From the NCBI RefSeq assembly GCF_000182745.2, contig NC_016027.1:685001-749000 (forward strand): a stretch of DNA of 64,000 nt, read 5' to 3'. This document shows, piece after piece, positions 47,638 to 55,920 of the stretch (positions are counted from its first letter, which is position 1; each line of letters opens with the position of its first letter). The notes under the pieces were generated by a model, which worked only from the letters and a program-made list of their open reading frames with translations, was not told the origin of the DNA and searched no databases. The position numbers and the translations under genes are program-made. The stretch comes from Komagataeibacter medellinensis NBRC 3288. Lineage in GTDB: Bacteria > Pseudomonadota > Alphaproteobacteria > Acetobacterales > Acetobacteraceae.

Positions 47638-47667
47638 AAACGTCCTGCTGATGTGCACAGGACGTTT
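47638..47667 (+). terminator. Hairpin between rsmI and lolA
   Basis: The arms AAACGTCCTG and CAGGACGTTT flank a 10-nt loop, with a short T-run on each side. It lies 28 nt past the lolA stop codon on the minus strand and directly follows repeat copy F, so it may act in both directions. Confidence 0.75.
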
Positions 47668-47695
47668 TAGGAGCAGGCTGCCTGCTACAGCCTCC

Positions 47696-48337
47696 TTAAT
47701 GTTCAGGCAGGTCGGTACTGAACAGCGAATCCGGTGGCACACCGCCGCTGGTGGTGATGTCGAGCAGGTCAACGCGGGTGGTTTCCTGCTGGGCATCCTG
47801 AATGATCCAGCCACGTAGCCGCAGCGGGCTGTCATGGAAGAGCAGCGTCATGCTGCCATCACCTGGGCTGTCAGTGCGCACGAGTGTGACATTGAGCATG
47901 TGGCCATCATGCAACAGCCCAGTCACCGTCACGTCGCCTGAAAGCTGCAGGCGCGGGCGCAGCAGCAGGCCAAGGGGCGTCTTGTCCATGGGCATGGTGG
48001 TGGTCTGGTCAAGCTGGCTGTCGTTGAATACGACCTGATCATGGTTGGCCACCAGCAGAAGCGGACTGGGCGGATCATACTGGAAACGCATGCGCCGATT
48101 CGTCCGGTCGATCCAGGCGGTTCCGGTGCTCTCCTTGCCATCTGGCGCGGTCTGGCGGAAGCGGGCCTTGAGCTGGCTGATCGCATCAAGGTGGCGTTCC
48201 ACCTGTTCCAGCAGCGCATGATCGTGGTCGGAGGCGCCAACGGCCATCTGCTCCTGCGCACAGGCCACGGGCGGCAGCGCACCACCAGCCAGCAGGCAGG
48301 ACAGGCCACAGATGGCAAACATGGGGCGAAATCTCAT
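47696..48337 (-). CDS. lolA: Outer membrane lipoprotein carrier protein LolA
   Basis: A 213-residue periplasmic chaperone that carries lipoproteins from LolCDE to the outer membrane. A signal peptide ends near ACA (residue about 27). The mature part has the LolA pattern VERHLDAISQLKARFRQTAPDGKESTGTAWIDRTNRRMRFQYDPP followed by the convex beta-sheet. It is a single gene, convergent with rsmI and 75 nt downstream of mbfA on the same strand. Confidence 0.9.
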   Translation of the reverse strand: MRFRPMFAICGLSCLLAGGALPPVACAQEQMAVGASDHDHALLEQVERHLDAISQLKARFRQTAPDGKESTGTAWIDRTNRRMRFQYDPPSPLLLVANHDQVVFNDSQLDQTTTMPMDKTPLGLLLRPRLQLSGDVTVTGLLHDGHMLNVTLVRTDSPGDGSMTLLFHDSPLRLRGWIIQDAQQETTRVDLLDITTSGGVPPDSLFSTDLPEH

Positions 48338-48412
48338 GATACGGGGCGTTTCCTGCTAACAGTACCGGCCCCACTGGTGCCCCATCATGCCGCCAATATC
48401 AAGGCAGACGGC

Positions 48413-49369
48413 TTACGAACTGCCAATCAGCACCCCCGCTGCAAACACCAGCAGCCCACCCAGCACGATCTGCACCACAGCCGAACCGAATGGCGTGTCC
48501 TGATAGCGCCAGCGTATCCACGAAATCACGAACAGTTCGATCACCACCACCACCATCGCCGCCACCATGGCGGCGGTAAAATCGCTGATCAGGAACGGCA
48601 GCGTATGCCCGATCCCACCCGCCGTGGTCATGAGTCCGCAGATCACTCCGCGCAGCAGCGGCGCCCCACGGCCCGACAGCTTGCCATCATCAGACAGTGC
48701 CTCGGCAAATCCCATGGAAATTCCGGCTCCGACCGAGGCCGCCATGCCGACCAGAAAGGCATTCCACGGCAGGTGGGTGGCAAACGCTGCCGCAAACACC
48801 GGCGCCAGCGTGGAGACCGACCCATCCATAAGCCCCACCAGACCGGGCTGGATCACCTGCAGTACGAAGCGACGGCGGGCGTCCTCGTCCTCGCCTTCAC
48901 GCTTGCTGGCGGGCAGGCGGTTATCCTGTATCGCATTGGCCGCCTGCTCGTGCTGGTCCTCGGCATGAGCCAGGTCACCCAGAAGTTTGCGGGTGGCGGC
49001 ATCAGTCGTGCGCAGGGCGGCCTGGCGGTAGAAGCGGGCGGCATCCATCTCCATATGCCGGGCGTGCTGGCGCACGGCTTCGATTCCCTGTGTCTGCACC
49101 TGCCATGCCGGCTTGCGCACAATGAAATCGGCAATGTCCTGCCGGCGGATAAGCGGGATATGGGGGCCAAAACGCTGGGCATACAGGTCGATCAGGTCAC
49201 GGCGATGACCGTCTTCCTCCACCGACATATCCGTGAATATCTTTGATGTATCAGGGTAATTTTCACGCAGTGCATAAGCGAAATCGGAATAGATGCGACC
49301 GTCCTCCTCCTCATTGGAGATGGCGAGCGCGAGTATTTCCTGATCGGACAGGGAAGAGAATTTACGCAT
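48413..49369 (-). CDS. mbfA: Membrane-bound ferritin/VIT1-type iron exporter MbfA
   Basis: A 318-residue protein. Residues about 1-150 form a ferritin-like four-helix domain with di-iron ligands in [18 protein letters not shown] and HAEDQHEQ. Residues about 180-318 form a VIT1/CCC1-type membrane domain with about five spans. In Bradyrhizobium and Agrobacterium MbfA exports iron under high-iron and acid or peroxide stress and is repressed by Irr. The ATG at 49369 is preferred over a TTG 12 codons upstream. A palindrome lies upstream (49442-49479). Confidence 0.9.
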   Translation of the reverse strand: MRKFSSLSDQEILALAISNEEEDGRIYSDFAYALRENYPDTSKIFTDMSVEEDGHRRDLIDLYAQRFGPHIPLIRRQDIADFIVRKPAWQVQTQGIEAVRQHARHMEMDAARFYRQAALRTTDAATRKLLGDLAHAEDQHEQAANAIQDNRLPASKREGEDEDARRRFVLQVIQPGLVGLMDGSVSTLAPVFAAAFATHLPWNAFLVGMAASVGAGISMGFAEALSDDGKLSGRGAPLLRGVICGLMTTAGGIGHTLPFLISDFTAAMVAAMVVVVIELFVISWIRWRYQDTPFGSAVVQIVLGGLLVFAAGVLIGSS

Positions 49370-49441
49370 TACCCAGTCTATGCATAAATTCTTTCTGGAC
49401 CTCAAGAGTATTGTATAACTACAAATAATTCTTAATTGTAT

Positions 49442-49479
49442 TCGAGAAGTAATCAGTCGGAAATGATTATGCTTCTCGA
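49442..49479. promoter_or_regulatory. Large inverted repeat upstream of mbfA
   Basis: TCGAGAAGTAATCA and TGATTATGCTTCTCGA pair over 14 bp with a 2-nt bulge and an 8-nt loop. It is 73 nt upstream of the mbfA start and 62 nt downstream of gshA, in an A/T-rich stretch. It could be an operator for iron-dependent control or the gshA terminator; no T-run follows it. Confidence 0.5.
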
Positions 49480-49540
49480 TTACATTTCTTAAAAAACATC
49501 CGCATCGGGAGAAGGGATCATGACGCCCCTGCCCCGCGCC

Positions 49541-50953
49541 TCAGACTGCTGCTTCGGTAAAGATACGGGTTACATCGCCCTGCCAGCGCCCATGATAGGC
49601 GGCAAGCCACGCTTCAGCCTGGGTCGGGCCGCCTGCGGCAATTTCATGCAACGGAGCCAGATAGCGGGTCTCATCACGCCCCTGCGCATCGGTCAGGCCA
49701 CGGGCGCGCAGGCCGTCGGTCGCCAGTTCGATCATGCGCGCGGCAAGCGGGCGCAGACTGCCGCCCGCCCAGGGCGCATCCAGTCCAGCCCGGGGCACGT
49801 CGGCACGCAGGGCGACATAGTCTTCCCACGCATGTTCGCACACCAGTGTCTCGGCGGCATGGAGCGTTGCGTCATCATACAGGAGGCCGGTCCACAATGC
49901 CGACTGGGCCAGCATCATGGCGGGCGAACCCGCATCGGCACCGCGCATTTCAAGGAACTGCTTGAGGCGTACGTCAGGGAAAGCCGTAGTCAGGTGGTCC
50001 TCGAAATCCCCCATGGTCGGGCGCACGCCTGGCAGGCCGGGCAGGTCTGCCCCATCCAGCCATGCACGGAAAGAGCAGCCCGCCACGTCCACCATCTCGC
50101 CATCATGCATGATGAAATACATCGGCACATCAAGCAGCCAGTCCACATAACGCGCAAAGCTGAAGCCATCGCGCATGAACAGCAGCGGCATGCCCGCGCG
50201 CGCATTGTCAGTATCGGTCCACACGCGCGCGCGGTTGGACAGGTAGCCGTTGGGCTTTCCCTCATAGAACGGAGAGGACGCGAACAGCGCCGTCGCTACA
50301 GGCTGCAATGCCAGGGAGACGCGCATCTTGCGCGCCATGTCTGTCTCCGACCCGAAATCGAGGTTCACCTGCACGGTGCAGGTACGCAGCATCATGTCCA
50401 GCCCCAGCGCGCCCACCTTGGGCATATAGTTGCGCATGATGGCGTAGCGGCTCTTGGGCATCCATGGAATATCGGCGCGGGTTGCGGTGGGGTGGAAACC
50501 CAGCGGGGCAAAGCCCAACCCCAGTTCGGCACAGGCGGGACGGATGGCGCTGAAATGGCGCGCCATTTCAGCTTCCGTCTGGTGCAGGCTGACCAGCGGC
50601 GCGCCAGAGAGTTCAAACTGCCCCCCCGGCTCAAGCGATATGGAACTGCCTTTCGCCCCTGCCTGGCCCTTCAGCCCGATCAGCGCACCGCGGTCGATAA
50701 TCTCTTGCCACTGCGTGCCGCCCTGCTCCACCGCCAGGTCGCGCAGCAGCGCCTCGATCCCGCGCGGGGCGTAGGGGGGGGATGACCATGGCTTGTGCCC
50801 GGAGCCTGCGGCATCGGGTTTTACGAAGCCGAATTTTTCATGTTCTGTGCCGATCCGCCATTGCGCGCGCGGGCGGGCACCCGCGGCCAGCAGGCCGACC
50901 ATCTGGTCAAATGATTCGATGACGTTTGAATTATGCGCGCCGGGATTCGACAT
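49541..50953 (-). CDS. gshA: Glutamate-cysteine ligase (alphaproteobacterial/plant type)
   Basis: A 470-residue enzyme that joins Glu and Cys in the first step of glutathione synthesis. Features of the GCS2 family: RIGTEHEKFGFV, SSISLEPGGQFELSGAP, MMLRTCTVQVNLDFGSE and FLEMRGADAGSP. It belongs to the plant/alphaproteobacterial clade rather than the E. coli GshA clade. It is 87 nt downstream of rsmE on the same strand, so a rsmE-gshA transcript is likely. Confidence 0.95.
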   Translation of the reverse strand: MSNPGAHNSNVIESFDQMVGLLAAGARPRAQWRIGTEHEKFGFVKPDAAGSGHKPWSSPPYAPRGIEALLRDLAVEQGGTQWQEIIDRGALIGLKGQAGAKGSSISLEPGGQFELSGAPLVSLHQTEAEMARHFSAIRPACAELGLGFAPLGFHPTATRADIPWMPKSRYAIMRNYMPKVGALGLDMMLRTCTVQVNLDFGSETDMARKMRVSLALQPVATALFASSPFYEGKPNGYLSNRARVWTDTDNARAGMPLLFMRDGFSFARYVDWLLDVPMYFIMHDGEMVDVAGCSFRAWLDGADLPGLPGVRPTMGDFEDHLTTAFPDVRLKQFLEMRGADAGSPAMMLAQSALWTGLLYDDATLHAAETLVCEHAWEDYVALRADVPRAGLDAPWAGGSLRPLAARMIELATDGLRARGLTDAQGRDETRYLAPLHEIAAGGPTQAEAWLAAYHGRWQGDVTRIFTEAAV

Positions 50954-51040
50954 GGCGGGGGCAATTTCCTCGTGACAGTCAGATTCGGATTGCTACTGGC
51001 GACAGGCGGAGCGCGCATGCCGGAAAAGGACAGACCTAAT

Positions 51041-51781
51041 TTACGAACCTGTATCACATACGGCCTTGAGGCCAGCCCCGACAAGAGCCAGCGCCGCCAC
51101 CGCAGCCGTATCTGCCCGCAGCACAAGTGAGCCCAGCGAGAGCGGCCGCACGAACGCGCACCCCCGCAGCCTGTCGTGCTCACGCACGCTAAAGCCGCCT
51201 TCCGGCCCGATCAGCACGCTGTCCCCCACTTGTGCGGGGACAACTACGGGGCCAGGTGGGCTGCGCTCAAGGGCGGCGAACAGGCTGATCCCTTCGGGCC
51301 ATTGCGCCAACAGGTCAACCAGCGGCACCAGCGGGTCGATTTCGGGAACGTCCAGCCGCTCGCACTGCTCGGCGGCCTCACAGGCAATGCTTTCCAGGCG
51401 TGCGGCATTCAAGCGGTGGGTATTCGTACGCTCGGTCACCACGGGGCGGAAACGCGTTACCCCCAGTTCGGTGCCCATGCGGATGACCGCCTCCGTCGCA
51501 TCGCGCTTGAGGGGCGCAAACAGCAGGCACAGCCCCGCTGTGGCCGCGGGCGCACGATTCTGTTCTACCAGCCGGACATGGCAGCGGTCACGGCGCAGGT
51601 GGTCGATCACACCATGCCATTGCCCATCACGCGCATTGAACACGGCCACCGCTCCCCCAACCTGCTGGCGCAGCACCGTGCCCAGGTAGTGGGCCTGCGC
51701 CGGTCCCAGTTCGAGCATGCCGCCTGCCACCATGGGGGGGATGGTATCGGGGGAAATGAACAGTCGCGGGCAGTCCTTCAT
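51041..51781 (-). CDS. rsmE: 16S rRNA (uracil-1498-N3)-methyltransferase RsmE
   Basis: A 246-residue SPOUT-class methyltransferase. The N-terminal PUA-like part is LFISPDTIPP...AHYLGTVLRQQVG, and the C-terminal trefoil knot has EAAEQCERLDVPEI, LIGPEGGFSVREHDRLRG and SLGSLVLRADTAAVAAL. The ATG at 51781 (MKDCPRLFI) gives the typical family length; ATGs further upstream (51808, 51865) are less likely. It is divergent from ubiA. Confidence 0.92.
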   Translation of the reverse strand: MKDCPRLFISPDTIPPMVAGGMLELGPAQAHYLGTVLRQQVGGAVAVFNARDGQWHGVIDHLRRDRCHVRLVEQNRAPAATAGLCLLFAPLKRDATEAVIRMGTELGVTRFRPVVTERTNTHRLNAARLESIACEAAEQCERLDVPEIDPLVPLVDLLAQWPEGISLFAALERSPPGPVVVPAQVGDSVLIGPEGGFSVREHDRLRGCAFVRPLSLGSLVLRADTAAVAALALVGAGLKAVCDTGS

Positions 51782-51941
51782 GCCTGGCGGTACCCTCTTG
51801 CTTGTCATGCTATGGTCATGGCCGGTCTTGACCCGGCGGGACCTTCCGGCCCATCTGTTCGCCATTAGCAGCCACGGGGCGTGCCGTCACCGGCAAAGGC
51901 GGCCCGGCGGTCGCTGTTCATTCACGCCAAGGAGTTGCGGC

Positions 51942-52859
51942 ATGGACCAGCCTGTACCCCATACGGACATCCGGGCCGATGGCTGGATCGGCCGCCTGCC
52001 CGTCCGCCTGCGGCCCTATGCGCTGCTGGCGCGGCTGGATCGGCCCATTGGTACGTGGCTTCTGTTCCTGCCCGGTGTGTGGGGCATACTGCTGCCCGAC
52101 CATGTGCTGGTACGCCAGCGCATTTTCCTGGTCGTGCTATTCGGTATCGGCAGCGTGGTGATGCGGGCGGCGGGCTGCGTGGTCAATGACATGTGGGACC
52201 GCGATATCGACCGCCAGGTGACGCGCACGGCAGGTCGCCCGCTGGCCTCGGGTGCGCTGTCCATGCGGGAGGCGGCGCTGTTCCTGGCCGCGCTGCTGCT
52301 GATCGGGTTCAACATCCTGATGAGCCTCAACTCCCTGTCGCAGATACTGGGAGCATCCTCACTGATACTGGTGGGGCTGTACCCGCTGGCCAAGCGGGTC
52401 ACGTGGTGGCCGCAACTGGTCATGGGGTTCACCTTCGGCTTTGGCGCCCCGCTGGGTTATGCGGCGGCGGCCGACCGTGTCGATGCGGCGCTTTGCGCAC
52501 TGTACGGCGCCACCATTGTCTGGCAACTGGGATTCGATACGATCTACGGCTTCCAGGACATGGAAGATGATGCCCGCATTGGCGTGCGCTCGACCTCACG
52601 CCTCATGTCGGGACATGCGCGGCTGTTCGTGGGGACGTGCTACATACTGACCCTGACCGGGCTGGGGTTTGCGGCCTATCTTGCACATGCAGGTGCCGGG
52701 TTCTGGTATCTGCTGCCCTTGCCCGCCGCGCTGCTGGGCCTGCAGGTGCGCCAGCTTGACGAGCACGATCCAGCCACCTGTCTGCGCCTGTTCCGCTTCA
52801 ATCGCGAAACAGGACTGGCCATAGCGCTCACCGTACTAGCGGGCACCCTTACGCGCTGA
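51942..52859 (+). CDS. ubiA: 4-hydroxybenzoate polyprenyltransferase
   Basis: A 305-residue membrane prenyltransferase with about eight spans that attaches the isoprenoid tail in ubiquinone synthesis. The two Asp-rich metal motifs are NDMWDRDIDRQV and DTIYGFQDMEDD. GGAG lies 8 nt before the ATG at 51942. Ubiquinone is the acceptor of the membrane glucose and aldehyde dehydrogenases in this window. Its 3' end overlaps the convergent dienelactone hydrolase by 11 nt. Confidence 0.95.
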   Translation: MDQPVPHTDIRADGWIGRLPVRLRPYALLARLDRPIGTWLLFLPGVWGILLPDHVLVRQRIFLVVLFGIGSVVMRAAGCVVNDMWDRDIDRQVTRTAGRPLASGALSMREAALFLAALLLIGFNILMSLNSLSQILGASSLILVGLYPLAKRVTWWPQLVMGFTFGFGAPLGYAAAADRVDAALCALYGATIVWQLGFDTIYGFQDMEDDARIGVRSTSRLMSGHARLFVGTCYILTLTGLGFAAYLAHAGAGFWYLLPLPAALLGLQVRQLDEHDPATCLRLFRFNRETGLAIALTVLAGTLTR

Positions 52860-53598
52860 CGTGCAGCACCCGGCCCAGGAAATTGCGGGCCATATCCATG
52901 CACTGCAAAAACAGGGCAGCATCGAACCGATGTCCCTCATCACGCAAGAAGGCGTGCTGGGCATTGAATTCATGCCATTCGTAAGTGCACTGCGCTACCT
53001 CCAGCGCCTCACGGATCATCTGCCGCCCGGCAAAAGGCACATGTGGGTCCTGCCGCCCCCAGACCATCAGCGCCTCTCCCCGCAATTCGCCCACACGGGT
53101 CAGCGTATCATCCTTTTTCCCGTGCCCCAGCGTATGGGAATGGATGTCGGTGGCATAGAAACACACCGTAGCCCTGACCCGCGGGTCCAGTGCGGCGCGG
53201 AAAGCCAGGTGCCCGCCCAGGCATACCCCCATCGTGGCCAGAGCGCCGGTGCAGTAGGGACTTGCCTCCAGCCAGTCCAGCACCGCACGGGCATCACCAT
53301 CGTAACCCTGCAGCGGCTTTTCGAATTTCAGGAAATTACCCCGGTCCGTGCCGGGCCTGTCATAGGCCAGCACGGTGCCCGCTGGTTCATATTCATGATA
53401 GACTTCCGGCACGCATACCACATGGCCCTGCCCAGCCATCATGGCCGCAAGCCGGCGGATGGGGGCAGTGACCTGGTAGATCTCGGAAAAAAGTACGAGA
53501 CCGGGAAAGCACCCCGCCACCGCCGGGCGGAAAACATGCACCCGCATCATGCCTGATGGTGTGGGAATATCGGCGGTTTCATGCGTGTGGATGATCAC
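52849..53598 (-). CDS. Dienelactone hydrolase family protein
   Basis: A 249-residue alpha/beta hydrolase. The catalytic triad is visible as Cys in MGVCLGGHLAF, Asp in WGRQDPHVPF and His in FNAQHAFLRDEGHR; a cysteine nucleophile is the hallmark of the family. The natural substrate is unknown, with carboxymethylenebutenolidase activity as the founding example. No signal peptide. It overlaps the 3' end of ubiA on the opposite strand by 11 nt. Confidence 0.88.
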   Translation of the reverse strand: MIIHTHETADIPTPSGMMRVHVFRPAVAGCFPGLVLFSEIYQVTAPIRRLAAMMAGQGHVVCVPEVYHEYEPAGTVLAYDRPGTDRGNFLKFEKPLQGYDGDARAVLDWLEASPYCTGALATMGVCLGGHLAFRAALDPRVRATVCFYATDIHSHTLGHGKKDDTLTRVGELRGEALMVWGRQDPHVPFAGRQMIREALEVAQCTYEWHEFNAQHAFLRDEGHRFDAALFLQCMDMARNFLGRVLHVSA

Positions 53599-53681
53599 GA
53601 AGCGGCTCCTGCATGCGTAAAAAAAGCCATGATAACAGCATAGAGCATGGCCCAGCGAGGGCGGATGAGATAGGTTTTTTT

Positions 53682-53725
53682 GTAATATCGTAACTATAAA
53701 TGTCGTTTTTTTGTTCGGATATTAC
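53682..53725. promoter_or_regulatory. Inverted repeat in the gluconate permease upstream region
   Basis: GTAATATCG and CGGATATTAC arms are separated by about 25 nt of T-rich DNA and lie 20 nt upstream of the candidate -35 box of the permease promoter. They might bind a regulator as a divided operator; this is an inference. Confidence 0.35.
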
Positions 53726-53745
53726 GCAAAAAAGAGCTTCGTGCG

Positions 53746-53776
53746 TTGACATCTCCCCTTGTCGGCGGCCTGTATG
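53746..53776 (+). promoter_or_regulatory. Candidate promoter of the gluconate permease gene
   Basis: A perfect -35 TTGACA at 53746-53751 with a weak TGTATG -10 at 53771-53776 (19-nt spacer, longer than ideal). If used, transcription would start past the first in-frame ATG at 53774, supporting the start at 53804. Confidence 0.45.
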
Positions 53777-53803
53777 GGTTATGAATTTATTACAGAAACC
53801 GTG

Positions 53804-55147
53804 ATGTCATCCCTGTTCGCCCTCTCCCTTGCCTCACTGGCTATCGTATCCGTTGTGGTGCTGATTGCCCGTTTCCGAATCAACCCATTCATCGTGCTGT
53901 TCATGGTGTCGCTGGCGCTTGCGCTGGGGGCCGGCATGCCACCGCAGAAGGCCATTACCTCGTTTGAAGCGGGTGCGGGCCGGGTGCTGGGGCATGTCGC
54001 CACCGTCATCGCACTGGGCACCATGCTGGGCAAGATGCTGGCAGAATCGGGCGGGGCCGACCGGATTGCACTGACCATCACATCCCTTGCGGGCAAAAAG
54101 CGCATCAGTTGGGCCATGATGGTGATCGGGCTGCTGGTGGGGCTGCCGGTCTTCTTTGAAGTCGGGTTCGTGCTGCTGATTCCTCTGGCGTTTACGCTGG
54201 CGCGGCGGACCAACACACCGCTCCTGCTGCTGGCGCTACCCATGGGGGCCGCGCTGTCGGTGACACACGCCATGATCCCGCCGCATCCGGCCACCCTGCT
54301 CGCCCTCTCGGCTTATCATGCCGATATCGGGCGTACGATCCTGTGGGGTGTCGTAATCGGCACGCCGGTGGCGGCGCTGGCCGGACCGGTTTACGCGCGC
54401 TTCATCGCGGGGCGGATCGGGACAGTACAGCCTTCGGCGCTGGAAGCGCAGTTTATTGGCCACGCCCAGCCCGAAAGCATGCCCGGCTTTACCATTACGG
54501 TGCTGACCATCCTCTCTCCCGTCGTGCTGATGCTGGTAGGCTCCATGGCGGATGTGGTGGCGGCCGCGCATACGCCGCTCAACAGCACGCTGCACTTCAT
54601 TGGCAATACCGATATCGCGCTGGCGCTGGCTACCGTGCTGTCATTCCAGGTTTTTGGCACGGCACGGGGGTTCAGCCGGGAGACGATCCTCAAATTCACC
54701 AATGACTGCCTGGCCCCCACCGCGCTGATCATGCTGTTGGTGGGCGCTGGTGGCGGCTTTGGGCAAGAACTGGTGGATAGTGGCGTGTCTTCCGCCATTA
54801 CCGACCTGGCCGTGAGCGCGCATGTGCCGCTGCTGGTACTGGCATGGCTACTGGCGGTAGTGGTGCGCGTGGCCACCGGATCGGCCACGGTGGCCATGAG
54901 TACGGCCGCGGGCATTGTGGGGCCGATCCTGTTACGCACGCATGGGGCATCGCCCGAACTGATGGTGATCGTGACGGGGGCCGGTTCAGTAGCGCTGGGG
55001 CCACTTAATGATGCGGGCTTCTGGCAGATCAAGGAATATCTTGGCCTGTCCGTCGGTCAGACAATCAAGACATGGTCGGTGATTGAAACGCTGATTGCAG
55101 TGCTGGGGCTGGGCTTCTCGCTGCTGCTGTCGCTATTTGTCGGGTAG
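53804..55147 (+). CDS. GntP family gluconate:H+ symporter
   Basis: A 447-residue membrane permease with about 12-14 spans. Family patterns: FRINPFIVLFMVSLALALGAGMPPQKAITSFEAGAGRVLGHVATVIALGTMLGKMLAESGGADRIA and THAMIPPHPATLLAL. It imports gluconate or related sugar acids with protons and would retrieve gluconate produced in the periplasm by glucose dehydrogenase. The ATG at 53804 gives exactly the E. coli GntP length; ATG at 53774 or TTG at 53759 are alternatives. It converges on pncA. Confidence 0.92.
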   Translation: MSSLFALSLASLAIVSVVVLIARFRINPFIVLFMVSLALALGAGMPPQKAITSFEAGAGRVLGHVATVIALGTMLGKMLAESGGADRIALTITSLAGKKRISWAMMVIGLLVGLPVFFEVGFVLLIPLAFTLARRTNTPLLLLALPMGAALSVTHAMIPPHPATLLALSAYHADIGRTILWGVVIGTPVAALAGPVYARFIAGRIGTVQPSALEAQFIGHAQPESMPGFTITVLTILSPVVLMLVGSMADVVAAAHTPLNSTLHFIGNTDIALALATVLSFQVFGTARGFSRETILKFTNDCLAPTALIMLLVGAGGGFGQELVDSGVSSAITDLAVSAHVPLLVLAWLLAVVVRVATGSATVAMSTAAGIVGPILLRTHGASPELMVIVTGAGSVALGPLNDAGFWQIKEYLGLSVGQTIKTWSVIETLIAVLGLGFSLLLSLFVG

Positions 55148-55157
55148 ATAAAGGAAT

Positions 55158-55242
55158 AGAAGTTTTTGAGTGCCGCCTTTTTTCAAAAAGAGGGCATTCT
55201 TTGAATCTTTTCGAAAAAAGCTTCACCAAAAACTGCTTTCCT
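55158..55242 (-). repeat. Dispersed two-hairpin intergenic repeat, copy G (reverse orientation)
   Basis: Read on the minus strand it gives AGTTTTTGGTGAAGCTTTTT..., a second hairpin GCCCTC...AAAAAAGGCGGC, and the closing CACTCAAAAACTTC arm. It lies between the convergent genes gntP-like and pncA. Confidence 0.8.
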
Positions 55243-55248
55243 GTTTTT

Positions 55249-55842
55249 TCAGGTGGTGTGCTGCACCAGCAGTTCCACGCTGGCGGCATGGTTAATACCC
55301 TGCGCATCCAGGGCCGCCAGAACGGCTTGGGTATCCTGCGCCACGGCACGGCAGGCATCGTGTAGCACCACGGTCCCGAACCCTGCCTGCCGCGCATCCC
55401 GCGCGGTATGGGCTACGCAGTAATCCAGCGCCACACCTGCCACAAAAACGCGGCTAATCCCCCGCTCCCGCAGCAATCCTTCCAGCCCGGTACGGTGTTG
55501 GTGGGCATTGTCGGCAAAGGCGGAATAGCTGTCAGTATCGGGGTCCAGACCCTTGCGCAGCAGCACGCCCATCGCGGCCTGATCAAGGCCGGGCGCAAGT
55601 GCCGCGCCTCGGGTGCCAGCCACGCAGTGGACCGGCCACGGGCCACCACACGTTTCAAAGGAGACATGATCAGCCGGGTGCCAGTCCTGACTGGCCACCA
55701 CCACACCAAAGGGCAGATGGCTCAACCGGTTAATAAGCGGGACCAGTCCATCCGCCCCCGCCACGGCCAGTGCACCGCCGGGCAGGAAATCAACCTGCAT
55801 GTCAATGACCAGCAGGGCATCGGTGCAGGTGACAGGATTCAT
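55249..55842 (-). CDS. pncA: Nicotinamidase
   Basis: A 197-residue isochorismatase-like hydrolase that converts nicotinamide to nicotinate for NAD salvage. Catalytic triad: Asp in LLVIDMQVDFLPGG, Lys in LLRKGLDPDTDSYSAF, and Cys in ALDYCVAHTARDA; metal ligands are in SQDWHPADHVSF. The ATG at 55842 (MNPVTCTDAL) is preferred over 55866. It follows der by 78 nt on the minus strand. Confidence 0.94.
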   Translation of the reverse strand: MNPVTCTDALLVIDMQVDFLPGGALAVAGADGLVPLINRLSHLPFGVVVASQDWHPADHVSFETCGGPWPVHCVAGTRGAALAPGLDQAAMGVLLRKGLDPDTDSYSAFADNAHQHRTGLEGLLRERGISRVFVAGVALDYCVAHTARDARQAGFGTVVLHDACRAVAQDTQAVLAALDAQGINHAASVELLVQHTT

Positions 55843-55920
55843 GCGCCCTGTCCGTGCATCAGCCATGCCGCCTTGCTGCTGGTAGCACTGTGGGCAGCAG
55901 GGCGCATTGGCCGGTTGCCC

